Assembly: GCA_047605605.1 (NCBI GenBank)
Contig: JASGFG010000003.1
Location: 26,588-90,587 of the forward strand
Length of the DNA: 64,000 nucleotides
From: JAATGA01 sp047605605
Lineage (GTDB): Bacteria; Pseudomonadota; Alphaproteobacteria; Rhodobacterales; Rhodobacteraceae
Direction of reading: 5' to 3'
A program made the translations under genes and the position numbers. Within the stretch, counting starts at the first letter, position 1, and the number at the start of each line of letters is the position of its first letter. This document shows, piece after piece, positions 56,107-64,000 of the stretch. The notes beneath the pieces were generated by a model, which had not been told where the DNA came from, made no database searches, and saw nothing but the letters and a program-made list of their open reading frames with translations.

Positions 56107-57710
56107 GTCGCGATCTCGGGTTGGGGGCGGGCCAAGCGGGCGGCCAGCCAGTCGCGGAACAGGTGCAGCAGCAGCGCCGCCCCCGCCGCCACGGCGATCA
56201 GGAAGGTCAGGAAATAGGCGTCATTATAGGCCATCACATAGGCCTGGCTGGAGGCGTCCTGCGCGATCAGCGAGATTGCCTGCGCCCGGCGCGCCATAAC
56301 ATCGGGGATCTGCGGCGCAAGGCCGGCCATCCGCCGCGCGACCTCGGCCAGGGTAAGGGCGCTGGTCGATTGCAGCTGTTCGATCAGGACCTGATAATGC
56401 AGCGCCTGCCGCCAGTTGATCAGCGTCGTGAACAGGCCCGAGCCGAGGATGCCGCCGATCGTCTGCGTGCAGATGAAGACGATGACGAAGGACAAAAGAT
56501 AGTTCGGCCCCTTCTTCATCGCCGCGACAAGGCCCGCCATCATCGCCGGCGGCATGAACAGCATCCCCGCAAAGCCGATCAGCGCCTGACTGACGATCAT
56601 CTGTTCAGGGCGCGTGTCTATGGTGGCTTGCGAATCCATCCAGGCGCCCGCGGCGATCAGCATCAGCGCGACGAAATGGTACTGCGGCTCGCGCCCTGGC
56701 TTGATCCAGCCGACACAGGCCAGACCCCCCAGAAGGCTGGCCAGGCAGATCACCGCGAAGAGCGTCGTCAACTGCGACGGCGCCATGCCCAACACCTGGA
56801 ACATGCGCGGCGCGCCCGAGCTTTGTTCGGACAGGATCAGCCGGAACAGGAACAGCGTCACCGTCAGATGCAGCATGGCCGGGGTGGCAAGCCAGCGTAT
56901 GTCGATCAGCGGCGCCTTGCGGTGAAGCTCGATCACCACGGTTGTCATCAGCGCGGCGGTGGCCGCCGCCAGAAGCCAGCCGATCCAGGGCATCGCCGTC
57001 CACCAGTAGATCGGGCCCATGATGAAGGCGACGATCACGCCACCGAAGCCGAAGGACAGCAAGGCAAAGCTGATGAAATCGACCGGCTGGATGACCTTTT
57101 CATGCGGCACCGGCCGCAGCGGCAGACGGAACACCAGCGCCAGCGACGCCATGGCCAGGCCAAGCGCGGTCAGATGCACCCAGGTCAGCCCGCCATCGCC
57201 GATCAGATGGGGCGAGATCACCCGCGCCAGCAGCGGCCCGACCGACAGCACCGCCATGGCCATCGGCAGGCCCAGCCTCATCTTCCACTGCGGGGGCAGG
57301 GGTTCCAGCATATACATGAAGGCCAGCGTCGACAGCGGCGCCGAGGCACAGCCCGACAGCACCTGCACCACGATGGCCGACCGCAGGTCGTCGATCCAGA
57401 CCGAGGCGAACGAGACCAGCACATAGGCCACGATCCCGATTTCGGCAAAGCGGCGCAGACCGTATTGCGTGCGGATCTTGATCAGCATCATCGGCAGCGC
57501 CGCGCGCGGGATCATGTAGGCCGCCATCAGCCAGCTGGCATCGGTTTGTGAAATGCCCAGATCGCCGGCGATCTGCGGAATGTTGACCGAGACGAAGCCC
57601 TGTCCCAGCCCCTGCGCCAGCGCAAGCACCACCGCTGCGCCCATATAGGCCAGCGCCCGGTGCAGAGGCAGCGGCTGCGGCGCGGGCGGCGGGGGGGCCG
57701 CATCGCTCAT
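56103..57710 (-). CDS. MFS transporter of the DHA2 family (EmrB-like)
   Basis: A 535-residue inner-membrane drug:H+ antiporter with about 14 hydrophobic segments. The first helix region carries GLGQGFVSVNIPQIAGDLGISQTDASWLMAAYM, the EmrB-type motif, and the length is as expected. It exports hydrophobic toxicants together with EmrA-like protein. It overlaps the MarR gene stop at its start and the adaptor at its end, so all three are co-transcribed. Confidence 0.9.
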   Translation of the reverse strand: MSDAAPPPPAPQPLPLHRALAYMGAAVVLALAQGLGQGFVSVNIPQIAGDLGISQTDASWLMAAYMIPRAALPMMLIKIRTQYGLRRFAEIGIVAYVLVSFASVWIDDLRSAIVVQVLSGCASAPLSTLAFMYMLEPLPPQWKMRLGLPMAMAVLSVGPLLARVISPHLIGDGGLTWVHLTALGLAMASLALVFRLPLRPVPHEKVIQPVDFISFALLSFGFGGVIVAFIMGPIYWWTAMPWIGWLLAAATAALMTTVVIELHRKAPLIDIRWLATPAMLHLTVTLFLFRLILSEQSSGAPRMFQVLGMAPSQLTTLFAVICLASLLGGLACVGWIKPGREPQYHFVALMLIAAGAWMDSQATIDTRPEQMIVSQALIGFAGMLFMPPAMMAGLVAAMKKGPNYLLSFVIVFICTQTIGGILGSGLFTTLINWRQALHYQVLIEQLQSTSALTLAEVARRMAGLAPQIPDVMARRAQAISLIAQDASSQAYVMAYNDAYFLTFLIAVAAGAALLLHLFRDWLAARLARPQPEIAT

Positions 57711-58147
57711 GGCTGGTTCATCCGCGCGGCATTGTCGGCAATCCGCTCCAGTGCCGCGCGCAGGCGGGACTGTTCGTCGGGGGGGATGCCTTCAAGGATC
57801 AGGCCGCGGATCTTTTCCATGAACATGCTGATCCGCGCCGAGCGGCCCTTTTCCGTCAGGACCAGCGCCCGCTTGCGCGCGTCGCCGTCAAGGCCGTGGC
57901 GTTCCAGGAAACCCTCTGCCTCCAGCGCGTCGATCTGGCGTTTCAGCGTCGGCGCCTCGATCCCCAGGTCGGCGGCCAGTTCGGCCTGCGTCGCCCCTTC
58001 CATCCGCGCCAGCGCCGTGATCACGCGCGCACGGGACAAGGTCAGGCCCAGTTCGCTGGCGCTTTGGTCGTAATGCCTGCGGATCTCGCGCATCGCGCGC
58101 AGCAGGGCTTCGACAAGAAGCTGGTCTTCGGTCATGGCGGTCGTCAT
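57707..58147 (-). CDS. MarR family transcriptional regulator
   Basis: A 146-residue winged-helix repressor. The HTH is LTLSRARVITALARMEGATQAELAADL with IEAPTLKRQIDALEAEGFL, and the wing RHGLDGDARKRALVLTEKG. It probably represses its own operon with the efflux genes and is released by their substrates. I chose ATG at 58147 because the two operator-like repeats at 58153-58176 would otherwise lie in the coding region; ATG at 58135 is an alternative. Confidence 0.85.
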   Translation of the reverse strand: MTTAMTEDQLLVEALLRAMREIRRHYDQSASELGLTLSRARVITALARMEGATQAELAADLGIEAPTLKRQIDALEAEGFLERHGLDGDARKRALVLTEKGRSARISMFMEKIRGLILEGIPPDEQSRLRAALERIADNAARMNQP

Positions 58148-58152
58148 TTGCT

Positions 58153-58176
58153 TAGCATGAAAACTAGATAGCATGA
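58153..58176. promoter_or_regulatory. Direct repeat, probable MarR operator
   Basis: TAGCATGA occurs at 58153-58160 and again at 58169-58176, 16 bases apart, just upstream of the MarR start. The block also contains inverted CATGAAAACTAG elements. Placement over the promoter of the marR-emrBA unit fits an autorepression site. Confidence 0.5.
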
Positions 58177-58250
58177 CAATGATCTGGATGCAATCGGCCA
58201 CGGCCTGCGCGCAGCGCATGGCCGGCCATGCGCCGCTGTGTGGTGTTCCG

Positions 58251-59048
58251 TCAGGTCAGGTCGACAAAGGAAAGTTCGGCGGCGACCTCGCGCAGGCGGA
58301 GCAGCGCGAAGTCCCGCCTTTCGGTTCCCGTATCACCGGGATGTTCGATATAGGCGCAGGTCAGGACCGCGATTGCATCGCCGTCGGGTCCGGCGATGGG
58401 GACGCTCAGATCCGTCACGCCGACCAGCTGGCCCGAAGGGCCGATACGACAGCCTGCGCGGCGAACCGCATCCAGATGCGCCTGGATCAGATGAAGGCGG
58501 GGCTCCGCATCGGCGATCCCCCAGCGGCCCAGCGTTTCGGTCAGTCGCGCAGGTTGCTGGAACGCCAGCAGCGCCATGCCCGATCCGGTGGTGAACAGGT
58601 CGATCTGCGCGCCGATCCGCGCGCGGAACTCCCAATGGCCGACGGGGCTGGCCTGCGCGACGATGATGCCGCTGCCCAGTTGCGCGATGACCAGATGGCA
58701 GGACTGCCCCATCTCGCGCGCAAAGGCGTCCATCTGCGGCTGTGCCTGCGCGACGAGTCGGCGCAGGGGCGGATGGCGGTTGGCGAGCAGGAAAAGTTTC
58801 ATCGTCAGGGCATAGCGGTCGCCCCCCTCGATCCGCATGACATAGCCACGTGCGACCAGCCGTTCCAGCATCCGAAAGATCTGCGAGGGGCTGAGGCCCA
58901 TCTGCCGCACGATCTCGGTCCGGGTCATCCCGCCCAGCTGGTCTGCCAGAATTTCAAGGATGTCCAAGCCCTTGTCCAGCGCAGGCGCACGGTAGCGGTT
59001 GGCGGAACCGCCCTCGGCCTCTTCATCATCCTGCCATTGCGCACCCAT
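58251..59048 (-). CDS. IclR family transcriptional regulator
   Basis: A 265-residue regulator with an N-terminal winged HTH (about residues 25-85; KGLDILEILADQLGGMTRTEIVRQMGLSPSQIFRMLERL) and a C-terminal effector-binding GAF-like domain (IAQLGSGIIVAQASPVG, LFTTGSGMALLAF). IclR regulators often control sugar-acid catabolism. It is divergent from the SDR-transporter-hydrolase operon starting at 59154, its likely target. Confidence 0.88.
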   Translation of the reverse strand: MGAQWQDDEEAEGGSANRYRAPALDKGLDILEILADQLGGMTRTEIVRQMGLSPSQIFRMLERLVARGYVMRIEGGDRYALTMKLFLLANRHPPLRRLVAQAQPQMDAFAREMGQSCHLVIAQLGSGIIVAQASPVGHWEFRARIGAQIDLFTTGSGMALLAFQQPARLTETLGRWGIADAEPRLHLIQAHLDAVRRAGCRIGPSGQLVGVTDLSVPIAGPDGDAIAVLTCAYIEHPGDTGTERRDFALLRLREVAAELSFVDLT

Positions 59049-59096
59049 TTTCGTCCCCCCCCGAAATGTTGCCCTACATTTTCTCTTGTAACATCA

Positions 59097-59123
59097 GTTC
59101 ATATGTGAATACAGTGTTCATAT
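59097..59123. promoter_or_regulatory. GTTCATAT direct repeat in the IclR/SDR promoter
   Basis: GTTCATAT occurs at 59097-59104 and 59116-59123, 19 bases apart; the left copy extends into the palindromic TTCATATGTGAA. The site lies between the divergent IclR and SDR genes, 31-57 bases before the SDR start, and is a candidate IclR operator. Confidence 0.45.
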
Positions 59124-59153
59124 AAGAAATCGCAACCGGACTTGGGAGGGGCC

Positions 59154-59891
59154 ATGCGACTTCGCGGAAAAACCATCCTGATCACCGCCGCGGGGCAGGG
59201 CATCGGCCGGGCCAGTGCGCTGGCCTGCCGGGATGAGGGCGCGCGCGTCATCGCCACCGATCTGAAGTCCGACCTCCTGCAAGGGCTCGACGGGATCGAG
59301 ACGGCGGTGGTCGATGTGACCGACCCCGCCGCCGTTTCGGCCGTCGCGGCGCGCGCCGGGCAGATTGACGGGCTGTTCAACTGCGCGGGCTTCGTGCATC
59401 ACGGCAGCATCCTCGACATCACCGACGAGGCTTGGGATTTCAGCTTTGACCTGAACGTCAAGGCGATGATGCGGATGACGCGCGCCTGCCTGCCGGCGAT
59501 GCTGGAGCGCGCGGCGGCGACGGGCACGGTGTCCATCCTGAACATGGCTTCGATGGCCTCTTCGGTGAAGGGGTTCGTCAACCGCACCGCCTATGGCGCC
59601 AGCAAGGCCGCCGTGATCGGCCTGACCAAGGGGATCGCGGCCGATTTCGTGAAACAGGGGGTCCGCTGCAACGCGCTCTGCCCCGGCACGGTCGACACGC
59701 CCTCGCTGCGCGGGCGCATCGCCGGTGCGGCCGACCCGGTGCAGGCGGAAAAGGACTTCATCGCGCGTCAGCCCATGGGGCGGCTGGCCACGGTCGACGA
59801 CATCACCCCGATGGTGGTGTTCCTGCTGTCGGACGAAAGCCGCTTTGTCTCGGGGCAGGCGATGCTGGTGGACGGGGGCGTGACGATCTGA
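59154..59891 (+). CDS. SDR dehydrogenase, similar to 2-keto-3-deoxy-L-fuconate dehydrogenase
   Basis: A 245-residue short-chain dehydrogenase. [10 protein letters not shown] is the cofactor motif (residues 10-19), an aspartate at the end of strand two (ATDLKSD) indicates NAD, NCAG lies near 83, serine in LNMASMASS near 136, and YGASK near 149. The motif pattern and length resemble the BDH2/DHRS6-like group that includes 2-keto-3-deoxy-L-fuconate dehydrogenase. The context (sugar transporter, fumarylacetoacetase-family hydrolase) supports oxidation of a 2-keto-3-deoxy sugar acid at C4. A GGGAGGGG sequence precedes the ATG. Confidence 0.82.
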   Translation: MRLRGKTILITAAGQGIGRASALACRDEGARVIATDLKSDLLQGLDGIETAVVDVTDPAAVSAVAARAGQIDGLFNCAGFVHHGSILDITDEAWDFSFDLNVKAMMRMTRACLPAMLERAAATGTVSILNMASMASSVKGFVNRTAYGASKAAVIGLTKGIAADFVKQGVRCNALCPGTVDTPSLRGRIAGAADPVQAEKDFIARQPMGRLATVDDITPMVVFLLSDESRFVSGQAMLVDGGVTI

Positions 59892-59955
59892 ACCACCGTG
59901 CCGCCCGGGGAGGGGCCGCGATGCAACCGAGATCAGAGACAAAAGGCACAGGCCG

Positions 59956-61470
59956 ATGACCGATCTTGTCCGTATGGAGGGGATCGACAAGCGCTTTCCC
60001 GGCGTTCACGCGCTGAAAGCGGTGGATTTCGACCTGCGCGCGGGCGAGGTTCACGCGCTGATGGGGGAAAACGGCGCGGGCAAGTCCACGCTGATGAAGA
60101 TCCTGTCGGGCGTCTATCAGCCCGATGGCGGCACGATCCTGATCGACGGGCAGGCGGTCACGCTGCCCTCGCCCGCCGCGGCGCAAGGGTTGGGGATCGG
60201 GATCATCCATCAGGAACTGGCGCTGATGCGCGACCTGACGGTGGCGCAGAACATCTGGATCGGGCGCGAGCCGCGGCTGTCCTTCGGCCGGCTGGACGAG
60301 GCGCGGCTGAACGCCGATACGGCCGAAATCTTTCGCGGCATGAACATCGCCATGGACCCGCGCACGCCGGTGGGCGATCTGACCATCGCGAAACAGCAGA
60401 TGGTGGAAATCGCCAAGGCGCTGTCGCACCGCTCGCGCGTGCTGATCATGGACGAGCCGACGGCGGCCCTGAACGATGCCGAGATTGCCGAGCTGTTCAC
60501 AATTATCCGCCGCCTGCGGGCCGAGGGGGTGGGCGTCGTCTACATCAGCCACAAGATGGACGAGATCCGCCGCATCGCCGACCGCGTGACGGTGATGCGC
60601 GACGGCGCCTATGTCGGCACGGTTCAGGCCGCCGATACTCCCATCGGGCGGATCATCGCGATGATGGTGGGGCGCGAGCTGACGGATGAGGCGGTGACTA
60701 TCCCCGACCTGTCCGCCGCCCCCGTCGCGTTGGAGGTGCGGGGCGTCAGCCGCGGGCCGCTGGTGCGCAACATCAGCTTCTCGCTGAAAAAGGGCGAGAT
60801 CCTGGGGTTCGCCGGGCTGATGGGGGCGGGGCGCACCGAACTCGCCCGCGCGATCTTCGGGGCCGAGCCGGTGGAGGCGGGCGAGATCCTGGTCCACGGA
60901 CGCCCGGTGACGATCCGCAGCCCGTCCGACGCGGTGCGGGCCGGGATCGGCTATCTGTCCGAGGACCGCAAGTATTACGGCCTGGCCCTTGGCATGGATG
61001 TGCGGGCGAATATCGCTATGGCCAGCCTGCCCGCCCATGCCGACCGGATCGGCCGCATCGACGAGGGCGCGCTGGCCCGGATCGCGCAGGATTACATCGC
61101 CAGACTGTCGATCCGCACCCCGGGCGACCGGCAGGAGGTGCGGCTGCTGTCTGGCGGCAACCAGCAAAAGGTCGTCATCGCCAAATGGCTGCTGCGCGAT
61201 TGCGACATCCTGATCTTTGACGAACCGACCCGCGGCATCGACGTGGGCGCCAAGGCGGAAATCTACCGCCTGCTGAACGATCTGGCGGCGCGCGGTAAGG
61301 CGATCATCGTCATCTCGTCGGAATTGCCCGAGGTGCTGCGCCTGTCGCATCGCATCGCGGTGATGTGCGAGGGGCGGCTGACCGGCATCCTGCCCGGCGG
61401 GGCGGCGCAAGAGGACATCATGGCGCTGGCCACGCGCCGCGACAGCATCACGGGAGAGGAGGCCGCATGA
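59956..61470 (+). CDS. Ribose-type sugar ABC transporter ATP-binding protein (RbsA-like)
   Basis: A 504-residue two-domain ATPase with Walker [10 protein letters not shown] in domain 1 and Walker [12 protein letters not shown]. Domain 2 has a degenerate Walker [10 protein letters not shown], then [15 protein letters not shown] and [11 protein letters not shown]. The next gene overlaps its stop (ATGA). It is the third such ATPase in this window; each has its own permease and binding protein, so they are distinct importers. Confidence 0.9.
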   Translation: MTDLVRMEGIDKRFPGVHALKAVDFDLRAGEVHALMGENGAGKSTLMKILSGVYQPDGGTILIDGQAVTLPSPAAAQGLGIGIIHQELALMRDLTVAQNIWIGREPRLSFGRLDEARLNADTAEIFRGMNIAMDPRTPVGDLTIAKQQMVEIAKALSHRSRVLIMDEPTAALNDAEIAELFTIIRRLRAEGVGVVYISHKMDEIRRIADRVTVMRDGAYVGTVQAADTPIGRIIAMMVGRELTDEAVTIPDLSAAPVALEVRGVSRGPLVRNISFSLKKGEILGFAGLMGAGRTELARAIFGAEPVEAGEILVHGRPVTIRSPSDAVRAGIGYLSEDRKYYGLALGMDVRANIAMASLPAHADRIGRIDEGALARIAQDYIARLSIRTPGDRQEVRLLSGGNQQKVVIAKWLLRDCDILIFDEPTRGIDVGAKAEIYRLLNDLAARGKAIIVISSELPEVLRLSHRIAVMCEGRLTGILPGGAAQEDIMALATRRDSITGEEAA

Positions 61471-62444
61471 GTGCCAAGGAAAACCGGCGCGGCGGCGCGC
61501 AGCAGAAACTTCTGGCCTTTGCCAGCCTGATCATCCTTTTGATCGGATTCTCGCTGGCCAGCCCGAACTTCTTTCAGGTGTCGAACCTGATGGCGATCCT
61601 TCAGGCCACTTCGGTCAACGGGGTGCTGGCGGTCGGGGTGACGATGATCATCATCACCGGGGGGATCGACCTGTCGATCGGCACGATGATGACATTCTGC
61701 GCCGTGATGACCGGCGTGGTCCTGACATGGCTGGGTGCGCCGCTGATCCTGGGCGTTCTGACGGCGGTGGCGACGGGGGCGGTCTGCGGGCTGGTGTCCG
61801 GCACGCTGATCGCGCGGGCCAAGATCCCGCCGTTCATCGCCACGCTGGGGCTGATGCTGATCCTGAAGGGGCTGTCGCTGATCGTAACCGGCACCAAGCC
61901 GATCTATTTCAACGATACCGAAGGGTTCACGACCATCTCGCAAGGCTCGCTGGTCGGCGCGGTGATCCCGGCATTCCCCGTGCCGAACGGGGTGCTGGTG
62001 CTGTTCGCCGTGGCCGGTGTGGTGGCGTGGATTCTGGGGCGGACGGTGCTGGGGCGATACACCTTCGCGCTCGGCTCGAATGAAGAGGCGGTGCGGCTTT
62101 CAGGCGTGAACACCGCCTTCTGGAAAACCGCGGTCTATACGCTGTCCGGCGCGATCTGCGGGATCGCCGGGCTGCTGATCGCCAGCCGCCTGAACTCGGC
62201 CCAGCCCGCGCTCGGCCTGGGGTATGAGCTGGAGGCGATTGCCGCAGTGGTCATCGGGGGCACCAGCCTGTCGGGCGGGCGCGGCACGGTGCTGGGCACG
62301 CTGATCGGGGCGCTGATCATGTCGGTGCTGACGAACGGATTGCGGGTGCTGTCGGTGGCGCCCGAATGGCAGACGGTTGTGACGGGCGTGATCATCATCG
62401 CCGCCGTCTACGCCGACCAGATGCGCCGCCGCCGTGCGGCGTAA
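61467..62444 (+). CDS. Ribose-type sugar ABC transporter permease (RbsC-like)
   Basis: A 325-residue inner-membrane permease with about nine hydrophobic segments and the motifs [49 protein letters not shown] and [25 protein letters not shown]. The ATG at 61467 overlaps the ATPase stop; a longer frame from 61365 lies inside the ATPase gene. Channel subunit of the third sugar importer. Confidence 0.9.
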   Translation: MSAKENRRGGAQQKLLAFASLIILLIGFSLASPNFFQVSNLMAILQATSVNGVLAVGVTMIIITGGIDLSIGTMMTFCAVMTGVVLTWLGAPLILGVLTAVATGAVCGLVSGTLIARAKIPPFIATLGLMLILKGLSLIVTGTKPIYFNDTEGFTTISQGSLVGAVIPAFPVPNGVLVLFAVAGVVAWILGRTVLGRYTFALGSNEEAVRLSGVNTAFWKTAVYTLSGAICGIAGLLIASRLNSAQPALGLGYELEAIAAVVIGGTSLSGGRGTVLGTLIGALIMSVLTNGLRVLSVAPEWQTVVTGVIIIAAVYADQMRRRRAA

Positions 62445-62472
62445 GGGAAACGTGAACCAAGGGAGGAAACCA

Positions 62473-63411
62473 ATGTTCACCAGACGAGGACTGCTTGGCG
62501 CGGCTGCTGCGCTGTCGCTGATGGCGGGGGGTGTCCACGCGCAGGACAAGATGTATATCCCGCTGATCTCCAAAGGGTTTCAGCACCAGTTCTGGCAGGC
62601 CGTCAAGGCGGGCGCCGACAAGGCCGGGGCGGAACTGGGGGTCGATGTGACCTTTGAAGGTCCGGACAACGAAACCCAGGTCGACAAGCAGATCGACATG
62701 CTGGCCGCGGCGCTGGCCAAGAAACCCGCCGCCATCGGCTTTGCCGCGCTGGACAGCCAGGCGGCGATCCCGCTGCTGAAACAGGCGCATGAGGCGGGGA
62801 TTCCGATCATCGCCTTTGACTCGGGCGTGGACAGCGACATTCCCGTCGCCACCGCCTCGACCGACAACCTCGCCGCCGCCTCGCTGGCCGCCGACAAGAT
62901 GGCCGAACTGATAGGGGGCGAGGGCAAGGTGGCCGTGGTCGCGCACGACCAGACCTCGCGCACCGGGGTTGACCGGCGCGATGGCTTCCTGAACCGGATC
63001 AAGGAGAAATATCCCAAGATCGAGGTTGTCGCGGTGGAATACGGCGACGGCGACCATCTGAAGTCGACCGAGATCACCAAGGCGATCCTGACCGCCAATC
63101 CCGACATCAAGGGGATCTTCGGCACCAATGAAGGCTCGGCCATTGGCGTGGTGAACGGCGTGAAAGAGGCGGGCGCCAAGGTGGTGATTGTCGGCTACGA
63201 CTCGGGCAAGGCGCAGACCGATGCGATCCGCGACGGCACCATGGCCGGCGCGATCACCCAGAACCCGGTCGGCATCGGCTATGAAACCGTCAAGGCGGCG
63301 GTGGCGGCGGCCAAGGGCGAAACCGTGCCGAAAACCATCGACACTGGGTTCTACTGGTATGACAAGACCAACATCGACAATGCCGAGATCAAGGCCGTCC
63401 TTTACGACTGA
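62473..63411 (+). CDS. Ribose-type sugar ABC transporter substrate-binding protein
   Basis: A 312-residue periplasmic receptor. The signal peptide (MFTRRGLLGAAAALSLMAGG, cleaved near VHAQD) has a twin-arginine, so Tat export is possible. RbsB-like segments are IPLISKGFQHQFWQAVKAGA, IIAFDSGVDSD, and GIFGTNEGSAIGVVNGV with VGYDSGK in the C-terminal lobe. GGGAGGAAACCA precedes the ATG at 62473. The ligand probably relates to the sugar acid or deoxy sugar handled by the flanking enzymes. Confidence 0.88.
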   Translation: MFTRRGLLGAAAALSLMAGGVHAQDKMYIPLISKGFQHQFWQAVKAGADKAGAELGVDVTFEGPDNETQVDKQIDMLAAALAKKPAAIGFAALDSQAAIPLLKQAHEAGIPIIAFDSGVDSDIPVATASTDNLAAASLAADKMAELIGGEGKVAVVAHDQTSRTGVDRRDGFLNRIKEKYPKIEVVAVEYGDGDHLKSTEITKAILTANPDIKGIFGTNEGSAIGVVNGVKEAGAKVVIVGYDSGKAQTDAIRDGTMAGAITQNPVGIGYETVKAAVAAAKGETVPKTIDTGFYWYDKTNIDNAEIKAVLYD

Positions 63412-63430
63412 TCCCTGACCGGCACCCTTT

Positions 63431-63454
63431 CCGGGGGCGGCGATCCGCCCCCGG
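63431..63454 (+). terminator. GC-rich hairpin after the binding-protein gene
   Basis: Perfect 10-bp arms CCGGGGGCGG and CCGCCCCCGG with loop CGAT, 19 bases past the binding-protein stop and 19 before the hydrolase gene. Same placement as the hairpins at 3513 and 34712. Confidence 0.55.
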
Positions 63455-63473
63455 ACCAACGCTTGAGGCAATC

Positions 63474-64000
63474 ATGAAACTTCTCCGCTTCGGCCCCGTG
63501 GGCCACGAAAAACCCGGCATTCTGGATGGCGAAGGCCGCATCCGCGACCTGTCGGCCCATGTCGGCGACCTGTCGGGCGATGTGCTGACGCCCGAGGGGC
63601 TGACGCGCATCGCGGCCATCGACACCGCGGCCCTGCCGCTGGTCCCCGGCACGCCGCGCATCGGGCCATGTGTGGCGGGGGTGGGCAAGTTCATCTGCAT
63701 CGGCCTGAACTACGCCGACCATGCCGCCGAAACCGGCGCGGCGATCCCGGCGGAACCCATCGTGTTCAACAAATGGACCAGCGCGATCATCGGGCCGGAT
63801 GACGATGTGGAAATCCCCCGCGGATCGGTGAAAACCGACTGGGAGGTGGAACTGGGCGTCGTCATCGGCAAGGGCGGCAAATACATCGACGAGGCCGAGG
63901 CCCTGTCCCATGTCGCCGGATATTGCGTCATCAACGACGTGTCCGAACGCGAATGGCAGATCGAACGCGGCGGCACCTGGGACAAGGGCAAGGGCTGCGA
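63474..64000 (+). CDS. Fumarylacetoacetate hydrolase-family protein (2,4-diketo-3-deoxy sugar-acid hydrolase-like), 3' truncated
   Basis: The first 175 residues of an FAH-family hydrolase, cut by the window end. The metal-site region starts with FICIGLNYADHAAETGAAIP (about residues 68-87), then FNKWTSAIIGPDD, and DWEVELGVVIGKGGKYI, with the acidic ligands E and D of the family. Such enzymes split a diketo acid to pyruvate and a second acid; in the L-fucose pathway the substrate is 2,4-diketo-3-deoxy-L-fuconate. Context with the SDR at 59154 supports that route. The full-length gene continues beyond the window. Confidence 0.82.
   Translation, partial: MKLLRFGPVGHEKPGILDGEGRIRDLSAHVGDLSGDVLTPEGLTRIAAIDTAALPLVPGTPRIGPCVAGVGKFICIGLNYADHAAETGAAIPAEPIVFNKWTSAIIGPDDDVEIPRGSVKTDWEVELGVVIGKGGKYIDEAEALSHVAGYCVINDVSEREWQIERGGTWDKGKGC

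Overview
The window looks like part of a GC-rich extrachromosomal replicon (plasmid or chromid) of an alphaproteobacterium of the Rhodobacteraceae, most likely Paracoccus or a close relative. The grounds are very high GC at third codon positions, dense operons joined by ATGA overlaps, and a replication initiator of the DnaA-like type typical of Rhodobacterales plasmids next to a parAB operon. Genus is inference; no rRNA or tRNA gene is visible to fix it. Nearly all the cargo is transport, sugar catabolism and energy metabolism, as expected for a large accessory replicon.

Layout. 0-5.2 kb: edge fragment, a LysR regulator, and a polyamine/opine-type ABC importer (ATPase, Tat-exported binding protein, two permeases). 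5.2-12.2 kb: siderophore uptake (TonB-dependent receptor, binding protein, two FecCD permeases, ATPase, esterase). 12.2-13.3 kb: one small unknown gene and intergenic DNA. 13.3-17.0 kb: sulfate/thiosulfate importer (cysA, binding protein, cysT, cysW). 17.0-19.7 kb: LysR regulator divergent from a glyoxalase-fold dioxygenase and an esterase resembling the MhqO/MhqD quinone-detoxification pair. 19.7-24.2 kb: replicon backbone, with a ParE/ParD toxin-antitoxin pair, parB, parA, an origin-like region with a perfect DnaA box and iteron-like repeats, and the DnaA-like replicase. Six copies of a 16-bp palindrome lie here, four of them wholly inside the parA/parB coding sequences and one across the parB stop codon, and are candidate parS sites. 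24.3-31.9 kb: a selenocysteine formate dehydrogenase (an in-frame UGA followed by a SECIS hairpin, FeS subunit, cytochrome b subunit), fdhE and selB.

32.0-48.7 kb: two adjacent sugar regions. The first has a fucose/arabinose-isomerase-family protein divergent from a ribose-type ABC transporter with a DUF2291-like lipoprotein and a DeoR regulator. The second has a minus-strand operon (split transketolase, FGGY kinase, SorC regulator, SDR dehydrogenase) divergent from a second ribose-type ABC transporter plus another SDR. Together they form a plausible isomerase-kinase-transketolase route for an unusual sugar or polyol, with an apulose-4-phosphate-type route as one candidate. 48.8-49.4 kb: an FMN riboswitch upstream of a lumazine synthase. 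49.4-55.0 kb: GMC oxidoreductase and a four-gene MCE/Mla-type lipid transporter. 55.1-58.2 kb: EmrAB-type efflux with a MarR regulator. 58.2-64.0 kb: IclR regulator divergent from an SDR, a third ribose-type ABC transporter and a fumarylacetoacetase-family hydrolase cut by the window end, which resembles a non-phosphorylative L-fucose/deoxy-sugar acid module.

Functions are assigned from sequence motifs and gene context only. No searches were run, so substrate specificities are inference throughout.
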